Part shown: piece after piece, positions 22,984 through 33,749 of the stretch
Layout of the letters: every line of letters starts with the position of its first letter
Numbering within the stretch: position 1 is the stretch's first letter
From: Ooceraea biroi
Lineage: Eukaryota; Arthropoda; Insecta; Hymenoptera; Formicidae
NCBI RefSeq assembly: GCF_003672135.1
Contig: NC_039515.1
Location: 682,001 to 746,000, forward strand
DNA length: 64,000 nucleotides
Direction: 5' to 3'
Position numbers and translations under genes: made by a program
Notes under the pieces: model-generated
What the model saw: the letters and a program-made list of their open reading frames with translations, nothing else
The model's database searches: none
What the model was told of the DNA's origin: nothing

Positions 22984-23936
22984 GTAATGTAATGTAATGT
23001 ATTTATTAAATGCTTCCCAATCGGGTTTGCATTGCCTTCCAACAGGGTACATCGCAGACCCTGTTCCGCTTACACTTTTTCACGAGACTCATATCTCATC
23101 TTACACCCCTCCCCTTTTCTCCTCACAATTGTTCATACCTCTATCCCTGGCCTTTGTGCGACCTCACAATATATCTAACCTATCTCCCTCCCTCCTGTCC
23201 TTTCCTTTCTTCTTTTCCATATGCCCCTCATTTATCTTCTTTCCTCCTTCTTTTCTTCCTTGTCTCCATCTTCTCTTCTCCTTTCTGTCCACCTCCTTCT
23301 TTCTCTTTCTTTTCCTTTCTTCACCTTCCTCTTTTCCTTTTCCTGTAACATATTCTAATTATATCTTCTATTTAATCTCTCCCTTCTTCCCCCCTCCTCT
23401 CCCCTCCTCTCCCCCTCCTCGTCCTCTCTCTCTTTTCTTACCCCTCTCTCCCCCCTTCCCTTCTTCTTCCTCACCACATTCTGTTCTTCCACATTCCATA
23501 CCCAATCTACCCTCTCTATCACTATCCTCCTGTTCTCCACCTTTACCTTCTTCCCTTTTGCTTTCTCTACCTTCGCTCTCTCCAGCAACCTCCACCTTAT
23601 CCTTCTCTCCTCCATCGTTAAATCCTTGTCTATTCCAATTCCCCATCTCCTCCACGCTTCCCCTCTTTTCTCCAACAGATCTCTTTTATCCCCCCTCCTC
23701 CTCATCTCCACTATCAATATCCACTTTCCTTCCTCACCCTTCCTTTCTTCCACCTCTCCTATCTTTATCTCTTTCCCTACCAACTCCTCCATCATTTCCT
23801 CCACTATTATCCTCCTCTCTCTCCTACTCTCTCCCTCTATTCCTCTCCATATTACCTTATTTTCCCTCCTCTCCCTTCTCTCTATTTCCTCCCTTTCTCT
23901 CTCCTCTCTCTCCCCCCGCTCCCTTTCCTCTCTCCG

Positions 23937-23976
<40 letters not shown>

Positions 23977-24331
23977 ACCTCTTCCCTATCTCCCCTCTCT
24001 CTCTTTTTTCCTCCTCACTCTTTTCCACCTCTCTCCTCCTCCCCATCGCCCACCGCTTCTCCCTCTCCTATCACTTCCTCCATCTCTTCCCTTTCCTCGC
24101 TATTTTCCACTCCACTCTCCTCTCCCCTTCCTCCCGCTCTCCTTTCCTCTTCTGCCCTTTCCACATCTTCCCCCTTCTTCTCCATCTCTTCCTTCTGCTT
24201 GACTTCTCCTTTTCCTCTCCGTCTCACTTCTCCTTTCCGCTCCTCCTTTCTTCTTTTCTCCTCACTTCCGTCTTGCTTCCCTCCGTTCCTTCTAACCTCT
24301 CTTCCTTTCCTTTCTCCGGTTCCATCTTTTC
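22984..24331 (-). mobile_element. ORF1-only LINE derivative with 14-bp target duplication
   Basis: A perfect duplication TCTGAAGAGAATAT flanks the unit (22970-22983 and 24332-24345). On the minus strand it begins with only six bases before an ATG (24325). It then runs through a Lys/Arg/Glu-rich ORF1 and ends with a 3' UTR carrying AATAAA and an ATTAC tail (22984-23000). No endonuclease or reverse transcriptase is present. It therefore resembles an ORF1-only (half-LINE) element or an internally deleted copy mobilised in trans. Confidence 0.7.
23355..24325 (-). pseudogene. LINE ORF1-like RNA-binding protein, broken
   Basis: The purine-rich strand encodes a highly charged protein. After a low-complexity Glu/Arg/Lys region, a structured stretch (NKVIWRGIEGESRRE..., KWILIVEMRRRGDKRDLLEK, IGIDKDLTMEERRIRWRLLE) has the order and spacing of the RRM-like core found in many insect LINE ORF1 proteins. 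The frame is interrupted more than once (a TGA near 24232 and further breaks). The polypyrimidine look of the plus strand is simply the complement of this codon usage. Confidence 0.6.
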
Positions 24332-24345
24332 TCTGAAGAGAATAT

Positions 24346-25193
24346 AATTACTGAAAAGTCTAAGAATTCCACAATTCTATTTTTAACATGACCGAAATAT
24401 TAGTTTAAAGATTCAGAATGGTCGAAAATAATTATTAGTACTTCTCGTATTTAAAGGAAAAAAGCGCATATGCCTTTTATCTAATATAATACTTAAAATG
24501 ATTTGTATAATACATTCGAAATTACGCCTAAGCTATAATTACTGCGGCTGCTATGATTTATTATTAAAGTTATAGCAAGACATGTTAGATAAATAAGTTA
24601 ATGTAATGGGAACAACAGCAATAAAACTTGATTTATTTACCACAGAGAGATCATTATTATATGCAAAATAACATATCTATTTTGCATATAATAATCTGTG
24701 AGAAAAAAAATGTTTCTTATTTTTTGTTGTTTTCAATCAATCAATTATATATTTGTCTTGCTATTATTTTTTAAACTGTTGAAAACACATTACAGATAGA
24801 CATGCAAAAGTCTCAGCAAATTTATTTAATATTAATCAATATATCTCCCATGAAATGTCTCTTGTGAGAGTAATAAAGCTTTCGTACATTTTAAATGTCT
24901 GTGTGAATCGGTTATCTCATATCAATACAGTTTTGCAACAAACTGTACTTTATTACTAGAAAGTTAATTACGTTAAAAGTGATAATTGTTAAGAAGTAAA
25001 ACAATTGTTGATTTGTTACGGTACGTACTGCAAAAATGTATTGCAAAGTGCTTAGTTAGGTTGGGTTAGAGATTAAAGGTTAGGGATTAAATTCGTCTGA
25101 TTTTATTGGCCTAGTGAGCCATGTACGCAATTGCACTGTAGGCAATTGATACTCTCCCGTAACGATTGCTCTTCTCTTATTATTTAGGACTCT
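24346..25193. other. Unassigned AT-rich sequence left of the 5S array
   Basis: No gene found. A short hairpin (TTATTATATGCAAAATA and inverse) lies at 24651-24695. The segment next to the 5S fragment (25080-25190) may be the 3' end of another insertion in that 5S copy. Confidence 0.4.
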
Positions 25194-25215
25194 AGGAACA
25201 CCGTGTGATGTTGGC
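25194..25215 (+). rRNA. 5S rRNA fragment (copy 1, 3' end)
   Basis: AGGAACACCGTGTGATGTTG and following bases match the 3' end of insect 5S rRNA. A T-run (25225-25232) follows, as expected of a Pol III terminator. Only about 22 bp remain. It is assigned because the same sequence ends copies 2 and 3, and the distance to the start of copy 2, once insertions are removed, is about 75 bp. Confidence 0.6.
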
Positions 25216-26144
25216 ACACTTTCTTTTTTTTCCCTATCTATTAAAAGTCATCCATACTTCTGTTACGTCCAGAGCTCCGTGAGCTCGAGGAAGGGCGCAA
25301 TCAGACGCCTCTCGAGGTACGTAGGCACACAACCGCAGTATCTCGTGTGTTCGAGCCGACCAATACGCTTCGATTTTCGGGTCAACGACCAAAGTCGATT
25401 TTACCCTATTATTCGAAACGGTCACACGATTTTCGAGTCAACGACCAAAGTCGATTTTACCCTATTATTCGAGACGGTCGACTCGATGGTCCTTTTAGGT
25501 AAGGGAATTGAATCCCTATTACCAAGGATAGGACCTGTACGATCTGTCAAGGAAAAGAAGTGAAACGAGGGTAGTTAAAATGAATGAAATTTGGTTTTGT
25601 CTTTTAAAACATTACCTCTGATATATTCTGTTTAATGGTTACATAAATGAAATTAATGAATTGCTACTGATACGATTGACTATAATTTAGAATTTGGACT
25701 ACAAATTCTTTCATGATTTTATTTCTTATAAATAGCGCAATTATAATTTCGAGTATTATGAATATTGATACATAATAAGAACGGAATAGATTTTGATTGA
25801 GAATTACGAAAAGAAACCACGAAGCGGTTGGAGGGAAGTAAAAATAAAATTGATATGGAATTTAGGCTTACTTTTCGTGTATCGCTTCTCGGATGGAGTT
25901 GATCGTTAATGAGTCAGGCGATGGAGCCAACCAGACCAGAATCGCTCGGGTGGAGAGTCCAACACTGACTCTAATATTTAAGCCCGATGTCCCGATCACG
26001 GGAACGTAACAGTAACGATGTGAATTGCAGGCTGGGCAAAGATTGAAGAGTAGTGTCTCTGACCAAATTGTTCCCTTTATATCGGGCTAAAAGAGAGTAG
26101 GTGGGGGTTATTCGTTTCCCAAGAGAAACGAAAAGTAAAACAAA

Positions 26145-27075
26145 AGTAGTATGGTAAGGGAGAGTTCTAACCCAGGGGCTCCGAGGGGGGTGCGGGGAGG
26201 GGGGTCTCTGGGCGCGGGGGTATGACGTTACGCGGGGAGGGGGGATCTCTGGGCGCGGGGGTATGACGTCACGCGGGGGGTCCGCTAACGCAGGGACTCC
26301 GAGGGGGTGCTGGGGGGTTCTCTGGGCGCGGAGTATGACGTCACGCGGGGGAGGGGGGGTGTTTCTCTGGACCATGGGCTCCGAGGGAGAGGGGAGGGTG
26401 GAAGGGGGAAGGGGAGGGCGGGAGGGGGAAGGGAAGGGCGGGAGGGGGAAGGATAGGGGAGGGGAGGGGGTTTCTCTGGACACGTGGGGTATGACGTCAC
26501 GCGGGGGTCTTCGAGCGCCGGTACCAGTCAAAGGGATGTTCATGTAAACAGACTACTAGGAACACCATAATATTGTTTTACATAAGCGATAAGAAAATTG
26601 CAAGCGCCGATACCCTGGCTGCTATCAATTACGACAAAAGACGTTACCGCGCGTGAGATAGTCGAGAGATAAAAAAATCCGTTAAAAATTCTTCGGGGCG
26701 CCGGTACCCGGATTCTAACCCTGGGGCTTTGAGGGGGTGTGGGGAGGGGCGGGTGTCCTCTCAAGTGTTCTCTGGCTCGTGGGTCTTCGAGTGGCGGCTG
26801 CAGTCAAAGAGATGCGTAAGTAAATACACCAAACAGAAATGATAATAAAATTGCAAGCGCCGATACCCCGGCTGCTATCAATTGCGACAAAGACGTTACC
26901 ACGCGTGAGAATGTGTAACAGATAAAAAATCTAGTTACACGATTCTTCGAACGCCAAGAACGAACCATGAGATTGTTTTATAGAAGTGATAAGGGATGAT
27001 ACCAATATGCGACCGCAGGGTGGAAAGAGACGGAGATGGCATATAATCAAACGGAAAAAAGGTTTAGCACCACAG
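26145..27075 (+). repeat. Polinton left TIR
   Basis: Outer part GC-rich with a G-rich minisatellite. The inner part matches the right TIR nearly base for base (for example 26500-26740), up to the block GCAGGGTGGAAAGAGACGGA near 27012. It is longer than the right TIR because of extra minisatellite copies and a partial internal duplication at about 26780-27000. Confidence 0.85.
26264..26499. promoter_or_regulatory. Three TGACGTCA sites in left TIR
   Basis: Perfect palindromic CRE/ATF-type octamers TGACGTCA lie at 26264-26271, 26336-26343 and 26492-26499, each within GTATGACGTCACGCGGGG repeats. A fourth, degenerate copy is at 26222. They sit upstream of the inward-facing gene at 27154. Binding is inferred from consensus only. 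Confidence 0.5.
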
Positions 27076-27153
27076 TCGATTGCGAGCACAGTGTGGAAAA
27101 AACGTTTCTCGAAAACCTTCTGTGTGAAAAGGGCGAAGTTACGTGTGCAAAAC

Positions 27154-27579
27154 ATGGAGCCAATGGAAGTGAATTTTGAAAATTTATTGGACGAAAATAG
27201 CGACGAAGATAGCGACGAAGACAGCGTGTTATCAAACGAGAGTGCATACTGTAGTGATATGAGTGATATGAGTAAGGACTATGAAGAAATCATCGAAAGA
27301 TCAGTGCCCAATGCACAACTTATGGCCATAACCGGACGAATGAAAATGTGTGCGGTATATTTTTATTATTCAACGAGTGGTAGTTTAGCCGTGTGTGCTT
27401 CATACATAATTAGACTGAGAGGTGTGGAGCTTGGAACGATGTACGCCGTGCGAAAGCATGAGATCGACACACATGACGGAATAACTGGTCGCTGGTGTTC
27501 AAACTGTCATGACTCGTTGTATACAATATTCCCGTGCAACATGTGCCCGGTATGCACGCACCATAACTGTGAACAGTGA
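27154..27579 (+). CDS. Polinton left-terminal gene, acidic N-terminus and Cys cluster
   Basis: The ATG at 27154 is chosen because it lies just inside the TIR; the frame is open further upstream to 26986, but that part is TIR sequence. About 141 codons. The N-terminus is strongly acidic with an EDSDEDS repeat. A mid region has hydrophobic strands. The C-terminus has a Cys/His cluster (WCSNC...PCNMCPVCTHH) that could bind zinc. It is the first gene at its end of the element and transcribed inward, mirrored by the gene at 37380-37817. Function unknown. Confidence 0.55.
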   Translation: MEPMEVNFENLLDENSDEDSDEDSVLSNESAYCSDMSDMSKDYEEIIERSVPNAQLMAITGRMKMCAVYFYYSTSGSLAVCASYIIRLRGVELGTMYAVRKHEIDTHDGITGRWCSNCHDSLYTIFPCNMCPVCTHHNCEQ

Positions 27580-27653
27580 AAAAAACTTTGTACGTGATAT
27601 AGAAAAAAATGGACTTCGAACGACTGAAAAAGTGTTAGAGAGTGAAAATCAAA

Positions 27654-28103
27654 ATGCAATTCGACAACGAGCTAGAAGACCGTATGGAACAGTATTACGA
27701 GGATCTAGAAATGTAACTAGATATCAGAAATGTTCTCGCTGAACATGCGCGATTATTTTTGCGAGAAAGTTCGAGCCAGTGCGCGAGTGTGCAACACGTA
27801 TCACCAGTACAGTTCCTACGAGATCGAGAATTTGGAATACGTGGAACCGGTGAACGACGCATGAGACAAAGTGCCATTTTTCGGCAGAAGCCTGTCTATG
27901 AGTGGCCGTATCATAGAAGAAAGAGATTATACAGTCAACTACTTGAAGAGTGTAAGAGAGAGGATAGTAAAGAATTCGTATCATGCAACGCTCTTGTAAC
28001 CGCTGCTAGTTACTACACGCCGGAAATTACTGAAGGATCAAGCGTAGCGACAGTGTTGAACATGTTGAGATTCCTGCGGGTTTCGGGAGGTATATCGAAG
28101 TGA
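27654..28103 (+). pseudogene. Polinton ORF of unknown function with in-frame TAA
   Basis: From ATG 27654 the frame stays open for 150 codons to 28103, except for one TAA at 27714-27716. The downstream part is basic and aromatic (PVYEWPYHRRKRLYSQLLEE). Codon content on both sides of the stop looks coding, so the stop is probably a mutation, though initiation after it (ATG near 27861) cannot be excluded. No known domain recognised. Confidence 0.45.
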
Positions 28104-28152
28104 TAGCCAGTCACAATGATATAGCTATGCGTGTTGCAGTCGTAAGAGACTA

Positions 28153-28554
28153 GTGGAGGGGATATCGTTTGAGCAGTATTGCGATGAGTACAAGAACTAT
28201 ACAGGTATCCCCTTCAACAGACACAATTTTGAGGTGGCGAACTGTAGCATTCATAATCTGGTACGATGCTGCAAAGTATGCGAACAAAAGACGTGCAAGT
28301 GCTCGGAGCAAAAAAGGTATGTAATAGTAATTACAAAAATGTATAATACATCAAAGCCTTCAATATTGTAATAGCTATGTATTTTCGTATGTTACAGAAG
28401 AGGTCAGGAGCAGCCGCTTGGGCGAAAAGAGAAGGAGATTCCGTTTAGATCTGTGATGATTCATTTACGGAGAGAAGAAGGGGGTTCGTATGCTCTTGTA
28501 GAATGGAGCGTGAATGGAACGGGTGGAGGAGGAAGACAAGGAGAAGGAAAATAA
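28153..28554 (+). CDS. Polinton ORF, two exons, Cys-rich
   Basis: The reading frame is 28153-28316, then an intron (donor GTATGT at 28317, acceptor TTACAG ending 28397), then 28398-28554 in the same phase to a TAA. The first exon has CCKVCEQKTCKC, a possible zinc-binding cluster. The second has a beta-like stretch (EIPFRSVMIHLRRE) and a Gly-rich tail. No ATG opens the frame: it is open back to about 28117, so the true start is probably in an upstream exon. Function unknown. Confidence 0.45.
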
Positions 28555-29078
28555 AAGAAGAGAACGTTTAAGTAATATAGAATATTTAATAAAGTAAGAA
28601 TAGATTTAATATAATACAAGTACATAATAGTAATAATAACAAAAGTAGTAATAATAGTAGTACAAAATATAAAAATAGTAAGAATATACAATATATGTAA
28701 AATATAATAACAAAATATACAATATATGTAAAATATAATAATAACAAAATATACAATATAGAGTAAAAAAAAAGAGATATAATATAACTCCTCTTCTTCC
28801 TCATCATCATCTTTCAACGCCATATTAATCTGAAAAAAGAAAGCGACGAAAAAAATAAAACGAAAAAAGTTCTATTCGTCATAGAAAGCAGTTGTATACT
28901 ATATGTACAAATAATACCGTTCCAATCTTCCTCTTCCTTCACCACCCACTCCTCCAAGCCAAAGAGCTGTCGTAGATAACAAATGTTTTCTCCCCGTTGT
29001 TCACAGTAATCCTCCCAGTCCTCCTGTTCTTCTCTGCGATCTTTCCGCTCCGTTCTCACCCAATTCATCTCCATAATA

Positions 29079-30363
29079 TTGGGTCGTCCGGAAAGTTCGT
29101 GCCGATTTTGAAGGAAAATTCAAAGGCAACATTTTTTTATGTCGATAAATATTTATTGACTTATGTATGCACCGTTTTGTTTCACAACCTTTGTCCATCT
29201 TTCACGCAACTGGAAGATTCCATTCTCTCAGAACTTCTTAGGTTTCTCGGCGAAAAACTCCTCAAGGTGGTTTTTTATGTCGATCAAAGAGTCGAAGTTC
29301 TTGCCGCTAAGAGAATTTTGCAAAGACCTAAATAAGTGAAGGTCTGAAGGTGCAATGTCTGGTGAATACGGTGGGTGAGGTAGCACATCCCAGCCAAACT
29401 CCAACAATTTTTGTCGGATAGTCAAAGAAACATGAGGTCTGGCATTGTCCTGATGGAACACGGCGCCTTTCCTATTAGCTAATTCTGGACGTTTTTCCTG
29501 AATCGCTGTCTTTAATTCGTCCAGTTGCGAGCAGTACTTATCTGCATTTATCGTTTGGTTGTGTGGTAGGAGCTCATAATATAGGATTCCTTTCCAATCC
29601 CACCAGACACAGAGCATGACTTTTTTTGGATGAAGGCCGGCTTTCGGAGTGGTTAATGCTGGTTCATTTCGCTTACCCCAGGATCTTTTTCGTTCTACAT
29701 TGTTGTAAATGATCCATTTTTCGTCACCCGTCACTAATTGCTTCAAAAATGGTACGTTTTCGTTGCGCTTGTACAGCGAGTCGCAGATGGAAATGCGATC
29801 CATTAAATTTTTTCGGCCAAATTATGCGGAACCCATACATCATAGCGACTTACGTAACCAAGCTTCACTACATGATCGTGAACAATGGTTTTCGATATTT
29901 TCAGTATCTCTGCTAATTCACGTGTCGTGTAGCGCGGGTTATTCTCGATCAGTGTCTTGATTTGGTCATCATCAGTAGTAGAGGGTCTGCCCGAGCGTTC
30001 TTGGTCTTTAAGGTTAAAATCACCAGCTCTAACCTTAGCGAACCACTTACGTACGATTCTTTCAGCTAAAGCGCCTTCTCCGTAAACAGAACATATCGAA
30101 TTTGTTGCTTGTGAGGCATTTTTGCCTTTCCGGTAATGAAAAGCATCAAGTGTCTAAAATGTTCTTTGTTTTCTTCCATCTTCAAAAGAGTACAAAACTG
30201 ACACGAATCAATTTATCTGAAACAACTTTTTTCCTAAAGATGCGTTGAAATGTCACCTTTAAGCATATGTATATAAATCGTATGTTTTCAATAACATTGA
30301 TATATTCAGACATGTTCTAACGCCATCTATTAAAAATCGGCACGAACTTTCCGGACGACCCAA
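29079..30363 (-). mobile_element. Mariner element (DD34D), 1285 bp
   Basis: The ends TTGGGTCGTCCGGAAAGTTC (29079) and inverse (30363) form TIRs of about 30 bp. TA is duplicated at 29077-29078 and 30364-30365. It carries one transposase frame on the minus strand and is a full-length copy inserted in a Polinton gene. Confidence 0.9.
29228..30183 (-). pseudogene. Mariner transposase, frameshifted
   Basis: An N-terminal helix-turn-helix region (ERIVRKWFAKVRAGDFNL, RYTTRELAEILKIS) is followed by the catalytic motifs TGDEKWI, HQDNARPHVS and SPDIAPSDLHLF, with 34 residues between the last two Asp. The frame shifts near 29806 and at least once more near 30110-30140. By motif content it belongs near the irritans/Hsmar-type mariners. 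Inactive. Confidence 0.9.
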
Positions 30364-30672
30364 TATTTATATACCCGTCTATATGCGTATATGCATTGAG
30401 ACCGATATCGTATCGCGATATGTACTGAAAAAGAAATAAAAAAACAAGGTTAATATGCATATGATATCCGATTGTGATATAATTATAAGAGAATATACTT
30501 ACCGGAGGGGGAGGGAAGATAATGTAAAGTTCCCGACACAACGGGATCTCCAATACCGGCTCTAAGCCAACCATTATCCATTAAAATCATTCAATAATTA
30601 AAACATAATTAAAAATAATATTTAAACATACAATAAGTAACACACATTTTATTATTTTCACTGGTGACTTAC

Positions 30673-30753
30673 CGCATGCTGTGGATATTGTATCCGTCGC
30701 ATGGTGGGTGGGTCGACACTGCCTTTTCGCATTTCCTTGAGAAAACGTTTCAT
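30673..30753 (-). CDS. Possible 27-codon first exon in Polinton
   Basis: On the minus strand, ATG 30753 opens 27 basic codons ending exactly at a strong donor (GTAAGTCACC). The next in-phase exon was not found, although the exon starting at 30572 is only about 100 bp away. It may be an alternative first exon of that gene. Confidence 0.3.
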
Positions 30754-31111
30754 TCTGCACTTGAAAAATACCGCCGAATAAAGACTAACTGGCTGACTAA
30801 CCGACTAACTGACTGACTGACTGACTGACTGAACGTGAAAAAACTCGTTCACCAGTAGCCCATAGAACAAAGAGGAGTAGGACTATCAATGGGCAACATA
30901 AAGATACGTGTTAAATAAACTGTTAGCTCGATGGCGTAACGTGATGTTATCGAATGCGTCCGCACAACACGCGCGCGTATCACAGCCACATACGACTAAA
31001 CGTTGCATATACAACTTATGTAGAGGATACTCAGGTGCGTGAGGGAAATAAGTGTGAGGAAAAGAACAGTACACCTTATACATGTAAAAGTATTTTGTAT
31101 TGTATGTCGGT

Positions 31112-31798
31112 TTACATCGGTTTACCAAAAACCAGAGCCAACAGCTCACAATCTATAATGTGATTGTAGTTGAAGAATTCGCTGGCGCGTATGGCGTTCG
31201 ACGCATCCTTCGTTTCAGCGGACGCGATATTTGAAAATTGTGCAACCTTTGCGTCGACCCTTTCGACGACACGATCCAACTGAGCGTACGTCAGCTCGAT
31301 GCAGCGGTCCAGGTTAATCATGGTGAGGAACGTGGATTTGGTCATCATCAACCGTTCGTCGGACGAATCCAGACACACGAGTTTGGTATCGTTCATCGCA
31401 CTGAATCGCACCGTCAACGGTCCAACGGTGATAGGACGGCCGCGAACATCCTTGCAGAGACGGTTCTGAATGTCTCATTGTTGTTCGTAGAGTCCCTTCC
31501 ACGTTTCGAGAGACAGGATCAGCTCGTTTCCCCGATGATCGCCTATCGCGATCTCGACGTAGCTCGGTGAACCAACGTTGATGCCGATGTCTAGGTACTT
31601 ATATCCCGTAGCCGTCAGCGCGTATCTCCTGCCCAGTATGTGAACTGCACGACCCGTGGGTAAAACGCTAAGATCACAAACAAAAAATAGTTAAGAATAG
31701 TTAAAAAATCAAAAAGTATAAGACAAAGGGGAAGATCCATAAACGTACCTGGTACATTGCTTCGGTGGAGCGTCCTGAAGCGGAACGTAATAGTTCAT
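31112..31798 (-). pseudogene. Polinton-associated gene, two exons, one in-frame TGA
   Basis: Exon 1 is 31798-31749 (ATG to donor GTACGT). Exon 2 is 31667-31112, with acceptor TGATCTTAG. Joined in phase the frame has 201 codons and ends at TAA 31112-31114. A single TGA at 31475-31477 interrupts it. The first half is beta-rich (RAVHILGRRYALTATGYKYL), the second helical (RCIELTYAQLDRVVERVDAK). From memory, proteins of this type recur beside the polymerase in ant Polinton-like elements; a structural role is possible but not shown. GC-rich coding composition supports the call. Confidence 0.55.
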
Positions 31799-31869
31799 GC
31801 TGCTTCCCTCAGCGGAGTACATTGCTGCTACTGGTTAGGTTTTTGCACGCACAGTGGTTGACTCAATAC

Positions 31870-32150
31870 TGAACATGCGCGCACTAACGTGTTCAATTCT
31901 TCAACCAATTATAAGAAGAGGGGAGGGGAGGGATTAAACGTTTTTAAGCGCCGATGTCAGCGTTATAAGGAGAGGGAATGGGGGGGGGGATTAAACGTTT
32001 TTAAGCGCCGATGTCAGCGCTGCGTACGTATAAAGTAGGGAATTCGGGGTGACGCAATACTGAACGTGCACGAACGTGTTCGATTCTTCAACTAATTATA
32101 AGGAGGGGAGGGGAGGGGGAATAAATTTTTTTAAGCGCCGATCAGCTCCT
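31870..32150. repeat. Three imperfect copies of an 80-100-bp unit
   Basis: The blocks CACTAACGTGTTCAATTCTTC, a G-rich run, TTAAACGTTTTTAAGCGCCG and GATGTCAGCG recur near 31880, 31960 and 32060. Only partial units are kept in the middle. The repeat lies at the 3' end of the small minus-strand ORF at 32131. Confidence 0.6.
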
Positions 32151-32208
32151 CAACGAGTCGCCGCGTCTCGAAACTGACGGCACCTTTCTTACGTCCTTCG
32201 GAGCTCAT
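32131..32208 (-). CDS. Small ORF, 25 residues, probable 5' exon remnant
   Basis: ATG 32208 opens a basic/acidic peptide starting MSSEGRKKGAVS. A second, shorter copy of the same beginning (MSSEGR) occurs on the plus strand at 33094, because the start lies in the arms of the fold-back at 32183-33112. Probably a truncated gene start. No function assigned. Confidence 0.25.
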   Translation of the reverse strand: MSSEGRKKGAVSFETRRLVEELIGA

Positions 32209-33112
32209 GTGACTGACCCGTTTATCAGTCCTTTATTAGCGGTCCGCGATTATCCGATGTTACCCTTCAATGACCGAGCTGCTCTTGACTCGTTCGTTCC
32301 ACGTTCCTAAAACGTGCGTTCTCGTTCGTTCCACGTTCGGTACACGTTCAAACACGTTCGATACACGTTCGATACACGTGCAAACACGTTCTTGACTCGT
32401 TCGTTCCACGTTCTTAAAACGTGCGTTCGCGTTCGATACACGTTCTTGACTCGTTCGTTCCACGTTCTTAAAACGTGCGTTCACGTTCGATACATGTTCT
32501 TGACCCGTTCGATACACGTTCTTGACTCGTTCGATACACGTTCTTAAAACTTGCGTTTTTAGCGCGGCTAGCGCGTTCGGCTCGCGCGAGATTCGCTGCC
32601 CCGCCCCCGCGAGCCAGCTGAGTGGGCCGATCAGCCGAGCGGTCCGCTATCGCGCTGAGCAGTGGTGCTCCGCTGCGAGTCAGTCGCGCTCGCGCCGATG
32701 TGTTTCGAACAGTTCACTATTGAATTATTAGCATTCGATACACGTTCCTAAAACGTGCGTTCTCGTTTGGTACACGTTCTTGACCCGTTCGTTCCACGTT
32801 CTTAAAACGTGCGTTCTCGCTCGGAGCTCCCGAGTTAGAATCATTCTCGTCTCGTATCTATACCGTCTCCTCTTACTCGCTCTTTGAGAGCAGCCAGGTA
32901 TAACGTGTATCGAACGTTTTAAGAACGTGGAACGAACGAGTCAAGAACGTGTATCGAACGTGTATCAAACAGCTAACGAATAGGTACCGAACAGCTCGGT
33001 TATTGAAGGGTAACAGATCGGATGATCGCGAACCGCTCTTAAAGGACTGATAAACGGGTCAGTAACAGTCGGTGATTTGCGCCCGTCAATACATGAGCTC
33101 CGAAGGCCGTAG
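32183..33112. mobile_element. Fold-back with GAACGTGT-type minisatellite inside the Polinton
   Basis: The left arm (CCTTCGGAGCTCATGTGACTG, CCCGTTTATCAGTCC, TTACCCTTCAATGACCGAGC) returns inverted between about 32990 and 33112. The interior has many copies of CACGTTCTTGACTCGTTCGT and ACGTTCTTAAAACGTGCGTT. A GC-rich unrelated block lies at 32560-32700. It could be a nested element or a structural region of the Polinton. Confidence 0.55.
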
Positions 33113-33312
33113 GGATGTGATGTAACGGTTATCCTTCGATCCGACGCGGTATCGACGACGAACGCGTCATACCGATCCTTTAGATATACGTTTGCGGAGA
33201 CGCACGGACGCGTTTATATTTACATTTTCCACCGGATGTTGTGCAACGGTTATTTTGAATGTTCCGAATTTCCGCAAGGTTATCACGACGTAGCGAGTGA
33301 CGCATATATAAG

Positions 33313-33651
33313 ATGGGGAGCGCGACCGATCGGGCAAACGCGACGATATTCCTGTTGCTGTCGGACGATAGAGCGATTCTCGGTCTGACGAGCGAGCTGT
33401 TGCAGTACGTTCCGAAGATCATTCTCCTGGAACGATACGGCGACTACGTGGAAGGGTTGTGGGACAGGTTACCTGAACACCTGAGACGCGATCCCGAGGT
33501 GCAACAGTACCGCAAGTGCTATGCGCACCACAACCAGTCCTGGCAGCGTACGCACATAGACGGACCGGCGCCGCGGATCATGGACTGTTCCACGTGCCGA
33601 GCGATCGAAGAGCGAAGGTCGCGCGGAGCGACATGTGATCGTATCACGTGA
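33313..33651 (+). CDS. Polinton ORF, 112 residues, unknown
   Basis: The ATG at 33313 lies directly after ATATATAAG. The frame is GC-rich with a helical hydrophobic N-terminal half (ELLQYVPKIILLERYGDYVE) and a C-terminal Cys/His/Arg-rich part (YRKCYAHHNQSW, DCSTCRAIEERR). It is intact as far as seen. No family recognised. It lies between the chromodomain remnant and the GAACGT fold-back. Confidence 0.5.
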   Translation: MGSATDRANATIFLLLSDDRAILGLTSELLQYVPKIILLERYGDYVEGLWDRLPEHLRRDPEVQQYRKCYAHHNQSWQRTHIDGPAPRIMDCSTCRAIEERRSRGATCDRIT

Positions 33652-33749
33652 ACGGATGAAGCCGCATATACCGTTGTATACGTCGTATAAGGGACGCGTA
33701 AACCGATGTATGAAAACATACAATAAAAAATACTTTTACATGTATATAC

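Larger units (their letters stand above)
28821..30572 (-). pseudogene. Polinton gene split by a mariner
   Basis: The first exon starts at ATG 30572 and runs to a donor GTAAGT at about 30500. The next exon begins after TTTTTCAG (about 30429). Its frame reaches the TA target at 30364 and continues in the same phase on the other side of the mariner (from 29078) through a charged segment (WVRTERKDRREEQEDWEDYC, FGLEEWVVKEEEDWN). The end is uncertain: a TTTTTTCAG acceptor at about 28831 leads to an acidic ALKDDDEEEEE exon. The insertion destroyed an otherwise open frame. No known domain. Confidence 0.45.

Noticed and set aside
22997..24336. Long plus-strand open frames (Ser/Pro/Leu/Phe-rich, up to 326 codons) in the polypyrimidine tract
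   Set aside because: They are complements of the Lys/Arg/Glu-rich LINE ORF1 on the minus strand and have simple-sequence composition.
28461..28823. Tyr/Ile/Phe-rich minus-strand frames as membrane proteins
   Set aside because: They translate an AT-rich low-complexity run; only the first acidic codons near 28823 may be a real exon.
30886..31163. Overlapping ORFs on both strands between Polinton genes
   Set aside because: No codon bias, splice context or domain; treated as intergenic.
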